This document shows, one piece after another, positions 46,490-58,639 of a stretch of 64,000 nucleotides of DNA. This DNA is from Gigantopelta aegis (lineage: Eukaryota; Mollusca; Gastropoda; Neomphalida; Peltospiridae), in the NCBI RefSeq assembly GCF_016097555.1, contig NC_054701.1, forward strand, positions 8,610,560 through 8,674,559. The letters run 5' to 3'. The translations under genes and the position numbers were made by a program. The notes under the pieces were generated by a model. It searched no databases and was not told where the DNA came from. It worked only from the letters and a program-made list of their open reading frames with translations. Within the stretch, counting starts at the first letter, position 1, and each line of letters starts with the position of its first letter.

Positions 46490-49400
46490 TTTTTTTGCAA
46501 TTTTTGGAAAAACCTCTACATTTTCTCGTATTAAATGCCCAACATATGTTATAAAAGTATCAACTTTGATTTATTTCCTCAGGCAGGGTGTATCATTAAA
46601 GAATATGTCAGTTAAACTATGATAAAATGTTCACAACCTGGTGAATTAACCCCTTCTGTGACATGTCCGCAGTTCGAGTTAATTGTTAACATGGAAAATT
46701 GTGGAACATATCAGGGTTACTGTTAGAAACTGAGATTATGCAAGATAGTTTGATGCTGCCAAGAGGTAAAAGACCACCAAAATACCCCAAATTGTATTAT
46801 TTTTTACGATGTTGGGCCAAAATCTTATTGTATTTTCATTTTGGTTGGTATTACGTGCGGTTTGTTATTAGCAGAGGTTTTAAGGACCCCAAAATGTAGC
46901 ATATATATTGTATATAAATACAATTAATAATGATAATGACAGTTGGAACTTTCTCTGTACCATGATATTACAGTTACTGTAATGTTGTGTGACTTGAAGA
47001 ACATGAAAGAATACATTGTCAGCCAGTGTCAAAATCTGTTTGATCTAGATGAGGTACCAGAATCGCTTCTAAACATCACCACCGGTCAAATGGTATCTCA
47101 AGAAGTTGAGAATTCTCTGAAGTGTATTCCAGAAAAAGGAAAAGCAGCCTATGAGGACTTCGTAAAAGAACGAATTGGAGCAGAACATTCCAAGAGTTTT
47201 GGGGACCCCGTGAAGAAAGGAACTGTGTTGACATTTTCAGATATGAAAAAAGCACACACCAATAACAAGGACCGGAAGCTGAGCATTGATACTGAGGTGT
47301 TGTTTAGGTGGCTACTGGCTGTCGCACAGAGTCGTAACGTAGATTTGAGGAAGGTACTTTGCCATGAACTGGCTGTCGTGTCACCAGCACTCTTTCATGA
47401 AGATGGGTCGATGAGGAAAACAACAAAAGCTGATCTTACCAAGAAGCTTAAGGCAAATTGTGCGGATGTTCTAGCAGAGTTGCCACAAATCTCGACCAAA
47501 CCTGAACCCACATCATCCGCATACATAATTGATGGAATGGCTATGATTCAGAGTTTGAATGAAAATCACTTTACAACATTCCAAGATTTAGCTACAATAG
47601 TCCAGAAGCGACTGTTACGACTTTTCCGGAATCCTTCATTGGATATCGGCAGCATTACAGTAATCTTTGATCGCTATGACGTTGAGACATCAATCAAATC
47701 ATCCGAAAGGCAGCGCAGGGGTGCCAACAACGTGGTACTAACATATCAGATTCAAGGAGGCAGACAGGTTCCAAACTACCGCCAGTTTCTGAAAAATGGG
47801 AGCAACAAGTCCAACCTAGCAAACTTCATCTCTCAACATATAGTGGACAATTACGAACAATTACCAAAAGAGAAATCAATTATTCTGGCTGGTGATTTCA
47901 GTGATGGCAAGCTGGTGAAATAAGTACACGAACTGGGAGTCTCACCCATTGACTTTCTTCAAAGTCCGCAGGAGGAAGCGGATACTAAGATAATCCTCCA
48001 TGCCATCAGTCTCTCACGTGACCATTCAAGGGTTATTGTTCGCTGTGACGACACGGATGTCCTAGTTCTGTTGATCTAGTATTCTAGTAGAGAACAGCTG
48101 GCTGACAAGGTATACATGTACGCAGGTCATTTTGAAAATGAGCGATACATTCCAGTCCATGAGATAGTTACTTAGTTAGAACCAACTGTTTGTGCGTGTC
48201 TTCCTGCGGTACACGCTATCACTGGGTGTGACACCACATGTTCTTTCAACAGAATTGGTAAGCGAACTGCTTATTGTACACTGATCAAAAATGCACAAGC
48301 ATTGTCAGATATGAAAGGATTTCATGAGGCCGATATAGACACTTGTGTTTCATTGTCATGGAAAATTATGCTTCTGATGTATGGCAAAAAAGGCAAAGAC
48401 TTGGATTCATTGAATGATCTACGTTTCCATATGGCCACGACCACAGACAAACCAGCATCTATGCTTCCCCCAGCAGAGGATGCATTCAGGCCTTCGTGCC
48501 AAGTATCAAACCACAATTTGGTGCGAAAACCATATTGCAAACCCACCGTTGATATCACCAGTTGGTCATGGCTGGTCCTCTTGTGAAGGTGGTGGAATTA
48601 CCCAGACTATGTTTACTCAAGATTCCGCTCCAGTTGAGGTTCGAGACTTAACACACCTCTGAGGCACTGACAAAAACTGCGTAAAGGGGACGATGTGTCC
48701 TTGTGTCCTTGCAGGACTGGAGTGCATTGACTCATGTAGCTGAACTGACTGTGACAATCGCAGCTATGTATGAACATGCAGTGGAGATAGACACTCTTCG
48801 ATAATTAGATGCATACAATGTAGTAGCGAGCCGATTTCAGGTGTCAGTATATTGAAGGATTCGTGAGTGGATTTTAATGAGCAACAATAAGAATATATTG
48901 AACCTAATTTCTCAAAAGTGTGAACCTTTTTATCCTGATTCAACTAAAATCTAACTGTTTCAACAAATCTGGCTCGGGACTGTTATGACATACAATGACT
49001 ATATAATGCGAAAGACGGTGCAGCATAAAATCATTTTTAAAATGCCGAATTTGGGGGTATTTCGGTGGTCTTTTACCCCCTTGGCAGCATCAGACTACCT
49101 TGCATAATCTCAGTTTCTAATAGTAACCCTGATATTTTCCACAATTTTCCATATTAACAATTCATTTTTGCATCAAAATGCCGATTTTTGAAAAATAAAA
49201 TTTTCACTCGAACTGCGGACATGTCACAGAAGGGGTTAATTCACCAGGTTGTGAACATTTTATCATAGTTTAACTGACATATTAATGATACACCCTGCCT
49301 GAGAAAATAAATCAAAATTGATACTTTTATAACATATGTTGGGCATTTAATACGAGAAAATGTAGAGGTTTTTCCAAAAATTGCAAAAAACCCTGCAAAA
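46490..49400 (+). mobile_element. Candidate DNA transposon: nuclease pseudogene between ~300-bp inverted repeats
   Basis: Left arm 46490-46795 and right arm 49045-49395 are inverted copies (shared blocks: ACATATGTTATAAAAGTATC, AACCTGGTGAATTAACCCCT, GACATGTCCGCAGTTCGAG, GAAACTGAGATTATGCAAG). The left arm lacks about 48 bp present in the right. Between them lies one pseudogene (46982-48773) and little else. A partial extra repeat of the right arm (49400-49620, again with GGGGTTAATTCACCA) means the outermost right end is not fixed, and no target duplication could be identified. XPG-type nucleases are known from Academ transposons; assignment to that group is inference. Confidence 0.6.
46982..48773 (+). 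pseudogene. FEN1/XPG-like (PIN-fold) nuclease with Cys-rich tail, broken
   Basis: A readable protein of roughly 600 residues broken by stops at 47921, 48077, 48173, 48660 and 48741 and one frameshift near 48490. Metal-binding acids of the FEN1/XPG fold occur in order: Asp in YIIDGMAM, Asp in VIFDRYD, the Glu/Asp pair in QEEADTKI, Asp pair in CDDTDVLVL, Asp in ITGCDTT. The C-terminus has closely spaced Cys (CVKGTMCPC, then CIDSCS and DCDN), like a CXC-type zinc-binding tail. The frame before 46982 lacks a good ATG; an acceptor-like ATTACAG at 46964-46970 suggests a lost upstream exon. Family function: structure-specific or sequence-directed DNA cleavage; any role in transposition is inference. 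The open first 320 codons suggest moderate age. Not host FEN1, whose sequence is far more conserved. Confidence 0.75.
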
Positions 49401-49744
49401 TTTGGGGGTATTTTAGGGGTTCTTACCCCTTAGGAGCATAAAACCCCTGAAATATCTTGAAACATGTGCAATACATAGAAATACCCTGAAATATTCAGCA
49501 ATTTTACATGTGCTTTATGCTTATTGAATTAAATAAGGAAATAATAAAAATTGCCGTTTTTATCTTATGTTCCAGCACTTAAGGGGTTAATTCACCATGT
49601 TGTGCAGAATTTCAACAACTACAACCTCAGTTTTCAAAAACTAGGCAGCCATACGGTTCAAATGAGACCGGTATCAGCTTGTTATACCTCAGGTAGGGGT
49701 ATCTCCTAAATTAGAGCCTTTTTTCAGCCCCAGCCACTACACTA

Positions 49745-49798
49745 TCAGGCTAGCGTGCTTCAACCATAACTGGATATAAGCACGAACATTAATAATTA
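49745..49798 (+). repeat. SINE-C tail fragment
   Basis: GCGTGCTTCAACCATAACTGG followed by ATATAAGCACGAACATTAA. Confidence 0.55.
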
Positions 49799-49888
49799 AT
49801 TGAACTGACGTAGACGTAAGGTCACCGGCCTCAATATTGCGAATCATTGAGTTGTGAATGCGTTAAGGTACGCCATAACATAATGACT

Positions 49889-50284
<396 letters not shown>

Positions 50285-51034
50285 TCTTCTTCTTTTCATT
50301 CGAAATGTAGGGAACTGTTTTATTTTCTGGACATGTTCCATAAATTTCGTATGCCCTCACGCGAGGTTTACTATTTATTTATTATGCACACACTGTAGCT
50401 GGTTTACTAACAATCATTAAGTACGAGTGTATTTGAAATGAAAATGCATTTTATCATGTTCAGTGAGGTCAGTTAGTGATACTTACTAGGTCGTCAAAGC
50501 ATGTCGATAAGGTTAATCAGTAATAAATACAAAAAACCCAATGTATTTTATTTTTAATATTTTGTTTCCCTCATAATTTAAATGACACATCGAAAATACA
50601 AAGACGACGTAATTTTCACAAATAACAAGCATACACATATAAACTAGTGATATCCAGCATTGTCCTAACAATAATACAATATCATTTATTGTTGATCACC
50701 GAGATTATTATTAATAATAATAATACCCCCACCAACCCCCCAACCGCAAATACCCCCCTCCCCCCCCAAAAAAAAAAAAAGAAAAAAAGAAAAATCAAAA
50801 ATCCCCAACACCTCAAAATAAAACAAACAACTCAACAAATTTAATAAAACTATCGAAAACAAAATCACCCAAAATACCTACACCCACCCCCACTCCCCCA
50901 AAATATTACAATCACACTTAGGCTTGTCTCTGCATCCTTAAATAAATACGTGTTTTATGAAATGAAAAAAAAATGAAATACAAAAAAGCGAAGATGGTAT
51001 GACAAAATGTAAAAATTGCATCAGATATTTAATT
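50285..51034. other. Intergenic, no gene seen
   Basis: Holds a C-rich/A-rich simple stretch at about 50720-50800 and AAAT-rich DNA. Confidence 0.5.
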
Positions 51035-51037
51035 TCA

Positions 51038-51297
51038 TTTCAAGTTATTTTCGTGCTTATAGCCAATTAAGGTTCAAGCACGCTGTCCTGGACACACACC
51101 TCAACTATCTGGGCTGTCTATCCAGGACAGAGGGTTAGTTGTTAGTGCTTAGTAAGAGAGAAGAGGGTGTACTGTGGTCTTACACCTACTCACGGAGTCG
51201 TTAAAACTCGCTCTGGGTGGAAGCCGGTACCAGGCTGCGAACCCAGTACCTACTAGCTTGTATCCGACGGCTTAACCACGACACCACCGAGGCCGGT
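51038..51297 (-). repeat. SINE-C, full length, in the GT61 3' UTR
   Basis: Same head, body and tail as 38808-39082. Its head end (51297) lies 13 bp from the GT61 stop codon (51313-51311), same orientation as the gene. Confidence 0.88.
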
Positions 51298-51310
51298 GCT
51301 TCAGACAAGG

Positions 51311-52771
51311 TTATCTTTTCTCAACTTGTCTACACATTTTTGTTTTCACCTCAAGGAACATGTTGAGAAGAGTCTGAGGCGGAATGTAAGTGTAGTAATC
51401 TTTCTTTTCATTAAACGAATCCGTGTTCTGCCACGTCTGATACTGCAACCCGCGCCACGTGGCCATTGCACGGAAGTGTCGATTAGACGGACTCCAGTAA
51501 GTGGGGTAAAATTCTATGAGTCCACCGTGTTTAGGAAGGAACAGGGTGTGGGCCAATCCAGCCCCGTGCATCCCTAGAAAAATATCTGTGTTGGCCACCA
51601 GTTCTAGCTGCTGCCTCATGGGCAACGCGTCCAACTGAACCCCCGTCACGTTGTGGCCTGGGACGGCCTTCCGAACTGTCTCCAACAGTTCCGCCTCGTT
51701 CGCAATCTTCCTCTTCACCAGACCGGAAGGGTTTCTAGGGTGTGCAATATAGTCTCTGCGCCAGATGAACATCACATTGAGGTGAGCACAGTCCAGCGTT
51801 TTAGCAGGCGACACTCCGTGACGCGTCAAGAAAAACTCTCTAAATTGTTCTAGATATGGCGTGAACGGTCTGTTGTGTTGATTAAGAGGACTGTCATATC
51901 CCATGATGCTCCAAACCATGTCCTCAAAGACTGTTGGTCCTCTCAAATGCCCAGCTCTGATTGTGTTTGAAAACAGGGTCTTCCACGTCTGGTCCAAACC
52001 TCCAGACGGATGCGAGTCTACCCACAGAATCGTAGTGTCATCCGGGCTCTTGTTAAAGATCAGCATCACCAGGAAGGCGTTGTAGTAGTCTGTCATTGTG
52101 TGATACAGGTTAACATACTCGTATCTTTGAACGGCAATAGTCAATCCCTTTATTTTCACCATCCCGTTAAAATTATTCTTAGGATCGCATGCTAGAGAAT
52201 TTTTCCATTCTTTTAAATGAGTTTTTGAAGAGAACTGATATTCTAACGACGTGTTACATTGAATAGAAAAATATCCACTTTTCAGCTTCAGATATTCATC
52301 TTGTTCGTTCTGTTTCCACACGCTGGACATATTCTCTCCACCCTTTCTACCCGCGGCATTCAATGGATTTACGACGACATCATGTAAATGAGCAAATTCG
52401 TTTGCGTATCCAATGAAGTTCCCCAAAGAGTGTTCACTTTTCAGCCATGAGCATATAGGTTCTGCAGACAACAACATTGGTCTGTCGAAGAACGAGACTA
52501 CACGCCTCTTTGAGCAGTTGTTTCCACCTATATACACAGGGTTCAAGAGAGTTTTATCAGCCACTGACTCTTTCACTGATGGGAAGTATTTCTTCTTTAA
52601 AGAATCAACTCGAATGGTGTTATCATGATATAAAATAGCATCCAAAGAACGGCTGGTTCCGTGCACTCTCCATGAAATCAACAGACCGGTCAGGCCTAAA
52701 CAATAAACCACAACGAGGACATGAAAGAGCTTCTGTTTGTTTTTTGGACATAGAACAGTTTTGCAAAACAT
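51311..52771 (-). CDS. GT61-family glycosyltransferase (beta-1,2-xylosyltransferase-like)
   Basis: Intact 486-codon single-exon frame from ATG at 52771. Type II membrane protein: short basic cytosolic start (CPKNKQK), one membrane anchor at about residues 16-34 (LFHVLVVVYCLGLTGLLIS), then a lumenal stem and catalytic domain, so Golgi location is expected. GT61 (DUF563-type) features: YVNLYHTMTDYYNAF near residue 220, and the nucleotide-sugar-site region with MHGAG at about 401-405 followed by LAHTLFLPKHGG and EFYP. Several N-glycosylation sequons (NCS, NMS, NTS, NVT). GT61 includes EOGT, POMGNT2 and plant-type core beta-1,2-xylosyltransferases; core xylose is known on mollusc N-glycans, so that activity fits but is inferred. 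A 5' UTR intron is possible: TATTTTCAG lies about 175 bp upstream of the ATG. A SINE forms most of the 3' UTR. Confidence 0.9.
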   Translation of the reverse strand: MFCKTVLCPKNKQKLFHVLVVVYCLGLTGLLISWRVHGTSRSLDAILYHDNTIRVDSLKKKYFPSVKESVADKTLLNPVYIGGNNCSKRRVVSFFDRPMLLSAEPICSWLKSEHSLGNFIGYANEFAHLHDVVVNPLNAAGRKGGENMSSVWKQNEQDEYLKLKSGYFSIQCNTSLEYQFSSKTHLKEWKNSLACDPKNNFNGMVKIKGLTIAVQRYEYVNLYHTMTDYYNAFLVMLIFNKSPDDTTILWVDSHPSGGLDQTWKTLFSNTIRAGHLRGPTVFEDMVWSIMGYDSPLNQHNRPFTPYLEQFREFFLTRHGVSPAKTLDCAHLNVMFIWRRDYIAHPRNPSGLVKRKIANEAELLETVRKAVPGHNVTGVQLDALPMRQQLELVANTDIFLGMHGAGLAHTLFLPKHGGLIEFYPTYWSPSNRHFRAMATWRGLQYQTWQNTDSFNEKKDYYTYIPPQTLLNMFLEVKTKMCRQVEKR

Positions 52772-53266
52772 GATCTGGTCTTGGTCAAACCAAGTTCCAA
52801 TTCAGTAACGAAATCTCTGTTTAATGGCTAATCGCTCGAACGACTTGTATGAGAAATACGGAACACTCTATTCTCTTCCAGATGTGTTGTTCTTCTATTA
52901 AGACTGATCAACAAAACTGTGGTTGGTTGATTCATCTTGGACCACTGAAAATATAACAAATTAAAGTTAATATTGGCAGATATGTTTTAGCCGGCAATGA
53001 ACAAGAATGGAGAATATAAATGAATTCAGAACATGAACATCAGTGGTGGATTTCAAGTATCCTTGAAACCAAGAGATTCATCATAATTCTTATAAGTTTT
53101 AAACAGTTCTGCCCGTTGGTGTATCCAGGATTTTATATTGGGCACCCACATTGTGGTGGGGTGGGGTAAGACACTCTCACCGTGAGACTTGTTATAGGAC
53201 GACAGGCAAATATGAAAATCAGGTTTAATACTTAAAACCCACATTAACTTCTAATGTCAATCTCAT

Positions 53267-53474
53267 TTCATCCAGCGCACCACAGCTGGACAAAGGCCGT
53301 GGTATGCCCTATCCTGTCTGTGGGAAAGCGCATATAAAAGATTCCATGCTGCAGTTGGAAAATGTAGCGGGTTTCCTCTGATGACTACGTGTCAGTATAA
53401 TCAAATGTTGGACATCCAATAGCCGATGATTAATTAATCAATGTGCTCCAGTGGTGTCGTTAAACAGAACAAAC
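53267..53474 (+). repeat. SINE-B, 5' truncated
   Basis: From CAGCGCACCACAGCTGGAC to TCGTTAAACAGAACAAAC, with AGCGGGTTTCCTCTGATGAC and CCAATAGCCGATGATTAATT. Upstream of the GT61 gene. Confidence 0.8.
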
Positions 53475-53825
53475 TCTCTAATGTCATTAGGTAGTTGCAC
53501 GTTTCCCCTACTAAAAACCACGAATAAAGACTGCTTGCCCGAAATAGTGTTTTTATATGTTATGTTTTCATTATTCTCACAAATAAATATTCAAGTTTAA
53601 TTTAATTTGTATCTACCATGCTTTTTATATTTTGATTAACGTGTCTCGCAGGTATATGGTGGTAATGCTGGTCACCCAAATTCACTAAGTTCTCTACAGT
53701 TCTCTTAACCAACACCATCACATCGTCCTTCAACAATAAACAAAATAAACAAATAAACTAAACCATGTTAAATCATAATTCGTTTTCACAACATGACGCC
53801 AGTAAAGTAAAATCATTGTTATATT

Positions 53826-53969
53826 ACCACTACTACTACTAATTCTACTACTACTACTACTACTACTACTACCGCCACCACCACCACCACAAATACTACT
53901 ACTGCTACTACTACCGCCACCACCACCACGACTTCTACTACTACTACCGCCGCCACCACCACCACCACG

Positions 53970-54001
<32 letters not shown>

Positions 54002-54053
54002 CGCCACCACCACCACCACCACGACTACTACTACTGCTACTACTACCGCCACC

Positions 54054-54088
<35 letters not shown>

Positions 54089-54170
54089 CGCCACCACCAC
54101 CACCACTACTACTACTGCTACTACTGCTACTACTACCACCACCACCACCACCACCACCACCACCACCACG

Positions 54171-54215
<45 letters not shown>

Positions 54216-54235
54216 GACATTATTATTATTATTAT
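53826..54235. repeat. Compound trinucleotide satellite (ACT)n/(ACC)n
   Basis: About 410 bp of alternating ACT and ACC blocks, ending in ATT repeats. Frames are open on the minus strand as poly-Ser/poly-Gly and poly-Val; these are by-products of the repeat. Confidence 0.95.
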
Positions 54236-54304
54236 TCACAGACATATTGGACTGTCAAAATTAGTAGTATCGTCACCGCCGGATCACAAAGATGTGCATT
54301 TTTA

Positions 54305-55504
54305 TTAAAGGGAGAGTAAACTAAAACATGAGCCATATGTGTTGGAAAGATGCATACCCGGACCACCAACACATACTGACACTTTAACAAATGAAAAAAC
54401 GCGTAATTTTAGTGTTAATAAAAAAAACCCCGCGATTATTCCTATTAACTGGGGGCAGCCATTTTCTTTTCTTTTCGATGCGTCCAGTACTCTAGCTTGG
54501 GGCGAATTGACGTCAGCTCCCGACCAACGCCTGTCTACACAGTGTAAACAAAAGCAGTAATTTACGACAAGGCGCTTCTCTTTAATAAACCTGACTGGTA
54601 AAACAACATAAATGACGTGATAATATAATAAACTATTTAACTACATATATTTCAAGTTGCATTAACGGAACGAAATGGGGTTATAGTATTTTTCTCTGTC
54701 AAATAATCCAAAAGAGAAACATGTACACTATTAGGCCTAGTGGCATGCTACGTTGGAGCAAAAACAACCCACGATACCCAAGTGATGATTTTCTTTTCTT
54801 TGGGACTACGTAATTGGTCAGTTCCGTGATTTTAAATGGGAAAGTCTACTTAATTAATAGTTTTGCTTAACTATTTATAGTAATAAACCATGTCCATTAC
54901 CATTTTAGGGGCGACAGGTAATCTTACACAATATCGGTATGTATTTTTGTGTCTAGACAGCGTCAATTAATTGGCTCGTCTAGTTACCAATCAAAGACAC
55001 ACCTGCCAATCAGGAATCACAGGTAGAGGCAACTAATAAAATAGACCGATTAACTAAGAAAACCCACTCCGTGTATCATTTCATGGACAAAACATAGTAT
55101 CATTATTTCGACTTGTTGTATAACCACTTTGACAATTATGGTCTATTTTGTATTGAAAACTAATATATACTTATTGCTGGCTTACTGGGTTGTATATTAT
55201 TACAGAACATTGCAATGCATGACTATTTTATCATCCCGCAAAAAACAGGTAGATTTGTTTCTCTAGTTCTAAAACTCATTTCTGACGTTACGCGTTAAGT
55301 ATTACGTAACCACCAGTTCGCAAGAGGGCGTATTCACTGGAATGGAACAAAATGGCTGCGCCCGTTATATGTAATAGCCGTCACATTTAACCGTTTTATT
55401 AATTAAATATAATAATATACTTGTTGATATTAAGCAATAATGTGCATTATATATCGTTGAATATGCATATCAGTCCAAAAGCCCTTGCTTGAGCCTTCCT
55501 TTAA
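54305..55504 (-). mobile_element. TTAA-flanked MITE-like element, copy 3
   Basis: Inverted relative to copy 1; bounded by TTAA at 54305-54308 and 55501-55504 with AAAGGGAGAGTAAACT at one end and GAGCCTTCCTTTAA at the other. More diverged than copies 1 and 2; the open stretch seen in those is interrupted here. Confidence 0.7.
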
Positions 55505-55877
55505 CACAACACGCCCATTGATACTCGTGAGTCACCGTTTAAAATGAGGACAAAAGACAATTGGTTCACCGAAGGTGTCCACTCCTACGATCCAAGAACA
55601 CCAGTCGAATGCTCTTCAAAGTTATCTAGGTCATGTCCCCTGCGTAAACAATACCCCTACCTCAATAAAATAGAGATCATCCTTGTAACGCACTCTCTCA
55701 CACGCGTACGACATTGAGTACACATATTTATGAAGCTTAGTGTTAGTTACGCCCTTTAACGGAGAGAGTCGGCTGTCCTGAAAACTTAAACAAGTTTGGT
55801 TATCGTGACCTTATTTGCGCGTAACCTAATAGAATAATAGAAAGTAAGGAAACGGGTTAGTTGTATTGAAACGAGAG

Positions 55878-55895
55878 ACGCAGAGAGAGAGAGAC

Positions 55896-55981
<86 letters not shown>
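55878..55981. repeat. (GA)n microsatellite
   Basis: About 50 GA units with one GACGCA interruption near 55890. Confidence 0.93.
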
Positions 55982-55984
<3 letters not shown>

Positions 55985-56445
55985 TGAGTGGGGTAAAAAG
56001 ATGTGATTGGAGGGAGGGATGGGGTGACAATGCCCTAATGACCCCTCCTGGCTACGCATGTATATAAAAATGCAACACTAAACAGATTATTGTCCTCAAT
56101 TTTTAGCCATGGTTGTAGCATTACAGCTTGTGAAAGAATCGGTGCCTAATAATGGCATGTAATAGATATGCCAATAGCCTTCTTATACGTGGCCCAAGTA
56201 TAGCTGGTTGAGTTATATTTGCTATGACGGTTGATATGTATGATATTACTCACATTTATAAATGGCCCGCGGAATGATAGTCGCCATCTCCGGTGCAGTC
56301 GAAAAATGGAAGGAAAGTGTGTAATATACTGCGGAAATGTCCCAAACTTACATTAATCCGCTAGAAAGCAATATATTTCAGACCTGGTTTAAACTGAAGT
56401 GGCGCTGAAACCAATAAATAGAAACAGGCATTCTGAGAGTACTGA

Positions 56446-56605
56446 CCGGCCTCGGTGGTGTCGTGGTTAAGCCATTGGACATAAGGCCGGTAGGTACAGG
56501 GTTCCACCCAAAGAGAGTTTTAACGACTCTATCGGTAGGTGTAAGACCACTACACCCTCTTCTCTCTCACTTCCCACTAACAACTAACAACTATCCAGCT
56601 TCGGA
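56446..56605 (+). repeat. SINE-C, 3' truncated
   Basis: Head ACCGGCCTCGGTGGTGTCGT, B-box region shortened (GGGTTCCACCC), body CACTACACCCTCTTCTCTCT; ends after CAACTATCCAG. Confidence 0.8.
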
Positions 56606-56925
56606 AACGCCAGTGACACCTGTCGCAAACGCGTTTCCGATACCTATGAATATTTTTTTTTTAGTTTAACTCGTTTAAATCACCCCAATTCTCAATGTTC
56701 GTCACTGACTGTCACTAAACCAAGCTAACAACATTAGCGCATCGCTCAATTACTCCAATTTGTTTTAATGGGCAAGCAATTGAACTTTGACCTTTAATAT
56801 CAACAGAAGGGGCGGGTCTAAAGGTAGACATGGGAAGAGGAGGTGCGGGCTTCACCATCGAGATCACAGGTCCCCCCCCCCCCACCCCCACCGATCACAT
56901 GGCGAATAATACACAACTCGTTGTG

Positions 56926-58218
56926 AGATAAATGGTATCTAACAGACACAAATGTATTATTCTATTTCGTACATATCCTCAAAAACCAGGTTTTAAGCCA
57001 ATTAAAAAAAAAAAAACAATCGACTAAAGGATATTTACAACCCGTCACAGACACATGATTATCAGGTTAACTATACGTCACATTGCAATCGTTTTCTATC
57101 GTGTTGTTTTTCATTGGATATATGGCATTGCAATCTAATTAAAATTAGCTCCACTGTTTAATTACTATTACCTGCGGATCTAACAGCACCCCGTTGGAGC
57201 TCATGCCCAGTTGACATTTCATTAAACGAATCAAAACCTTACTTGCAAAATCATGCCAGTGATTTGAAAAGAATTTGAAAACATTCGGGATTATGCCGAG
57301 GGTATACGAAATGATTCGGGTGAATTACGAAGTATGCCGGAAACTAATTTCAATATTAAAAAAACCCCGTGATGATATAGCTATAAAATTTGATTACACT
57401 AGAAAACAATCCAGAGTTTATTACTGCACCCCCCCCACCTTCCCCCTGTTTTTTAACGTTGAAATAGACCAACAAGTTCGCCTATTGCATAAACAGTCTC
57501 GCCCGATATTTTTAAAATTTGTATGCTCCCGAATAACGCTATAAAAGACGAAGTGTAATTGGTCGATATTTAAATTGTTATTATAAATGAAATGGTACCT
57601 GGACATGGGAGTCCACGCAATGCTGTTAGATCTACTGGTAGACCAGTAGAGCTAATTTTAATCAGATTGTATGGCATTGGTGACCTAGTCTTGACCTAGT
57701 CTTGAAATTGTTAACACACGGGTGTTTAAGAAACTTTTTGAAATGTACAGTTTATTAATTGTTTAAAACAATAATTTAAACACAGGTTTTCTGTATCTTG
57801 CGAAAATACCGCCATGCTGTACATTATTGAGTGAAATATACTGAACTCCGTTTAAAACGCATCAGTCGGACTTATAGTTGTAAAAAGGATATGAGAATTA
57901 AAAAACCCCACCAACACATTTAACTGATTTTGTGCAACTGGGTTAATTCTAGTAGGCAATAAAATAACCCCAAAATTGCACAGAAGGGATAGGGTTGTTG
58001 TGTGTTTTATAACAAACCTCACTGAGACAGACAGACAGACAAATTCGTTACGTCTCACCTTATGTACAGATTAAACTAAAAACAAGAGTTCAACAGTAAT
58101 AATACAATAACACAGCAATACAAGTACACAAGCCACTCCTTCAAAACTTCAAAACTATTACAAGACTATCAGAAATATTTAAAAAGTGTTGTATTTACAA
58201 GATGTAAAACTAAAAACC

Positions 58219-58220
<2 letters not shown>
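56926..58220. other. Intergenic, no gene seen
   Basis: Starts with the repeat fragment shared with 14438-14640. An 89-codon frame (57275-57541, +) has no family resemblance, and a C-run interrupts it near 57430. Confidence 0.45.

Positions 58221-58252
<32 letters not shown>
58221..58252. repeat. (TA)n microsatellite
   Basis: About 15 TA units. Confidence 0.9.
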
Positions 58253-58254
<2 letters not shown>

Positions 58255-58639
58255 TGTATGTATAAAAACATCTTTGACGACGTAATTAAATAAACTGGCA
58301 ACTTTTGTCTGTAATTTTAACAATATCCGGGTGGCTTAAAAGTAATAACACTCACGCGATAGATATAACAACTAATTATTGGGTTGTGCGTTTTCAATGG
58401 AAGTCAGTATAGCGTTTCACTGACCAGTGGACCTCAGAGTTCAAAACGTCTCTTTTAAGAATATCCCTACCTCCCCCATTGGAAACACTAGTTACGCTAT
58501 TGGACATGTGGCTGTTATAAAGTTTACAGGTATAGTAAAATCCATAATCTACAGTTAACAATTGTCACTTGAGCATATTTGACTACATATACCTCCAGAA
58601 AAGATAATTGACTGAATAAATATTTCCTTTCGTTTAAAG

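Noticed and set aside
46982..48773. Host FEN1 or XPG repair gene
   Set aside because: Only the acidic motifs match; the sequence is otherwise far from host repair nucleases, is broken by five stops, and lies between inverted repeats.
51296..52628. Plus-strand frames opposite the GT61 gene
   Set aside because: Short shadows of the long minus-strand coding frame.
53730..54245. Long poly-Ser/poly-Gly and poly-Val open frames
   Set aside because: They are translations of the ACT/ACC microsatellite, with no start context, splice sites or non-repeat protein sequence.
57275..57544. 89-codon plus-strand frame
   Set aside because: No family resemblance, no splice or promoter context, and a homopolymer C run within it.
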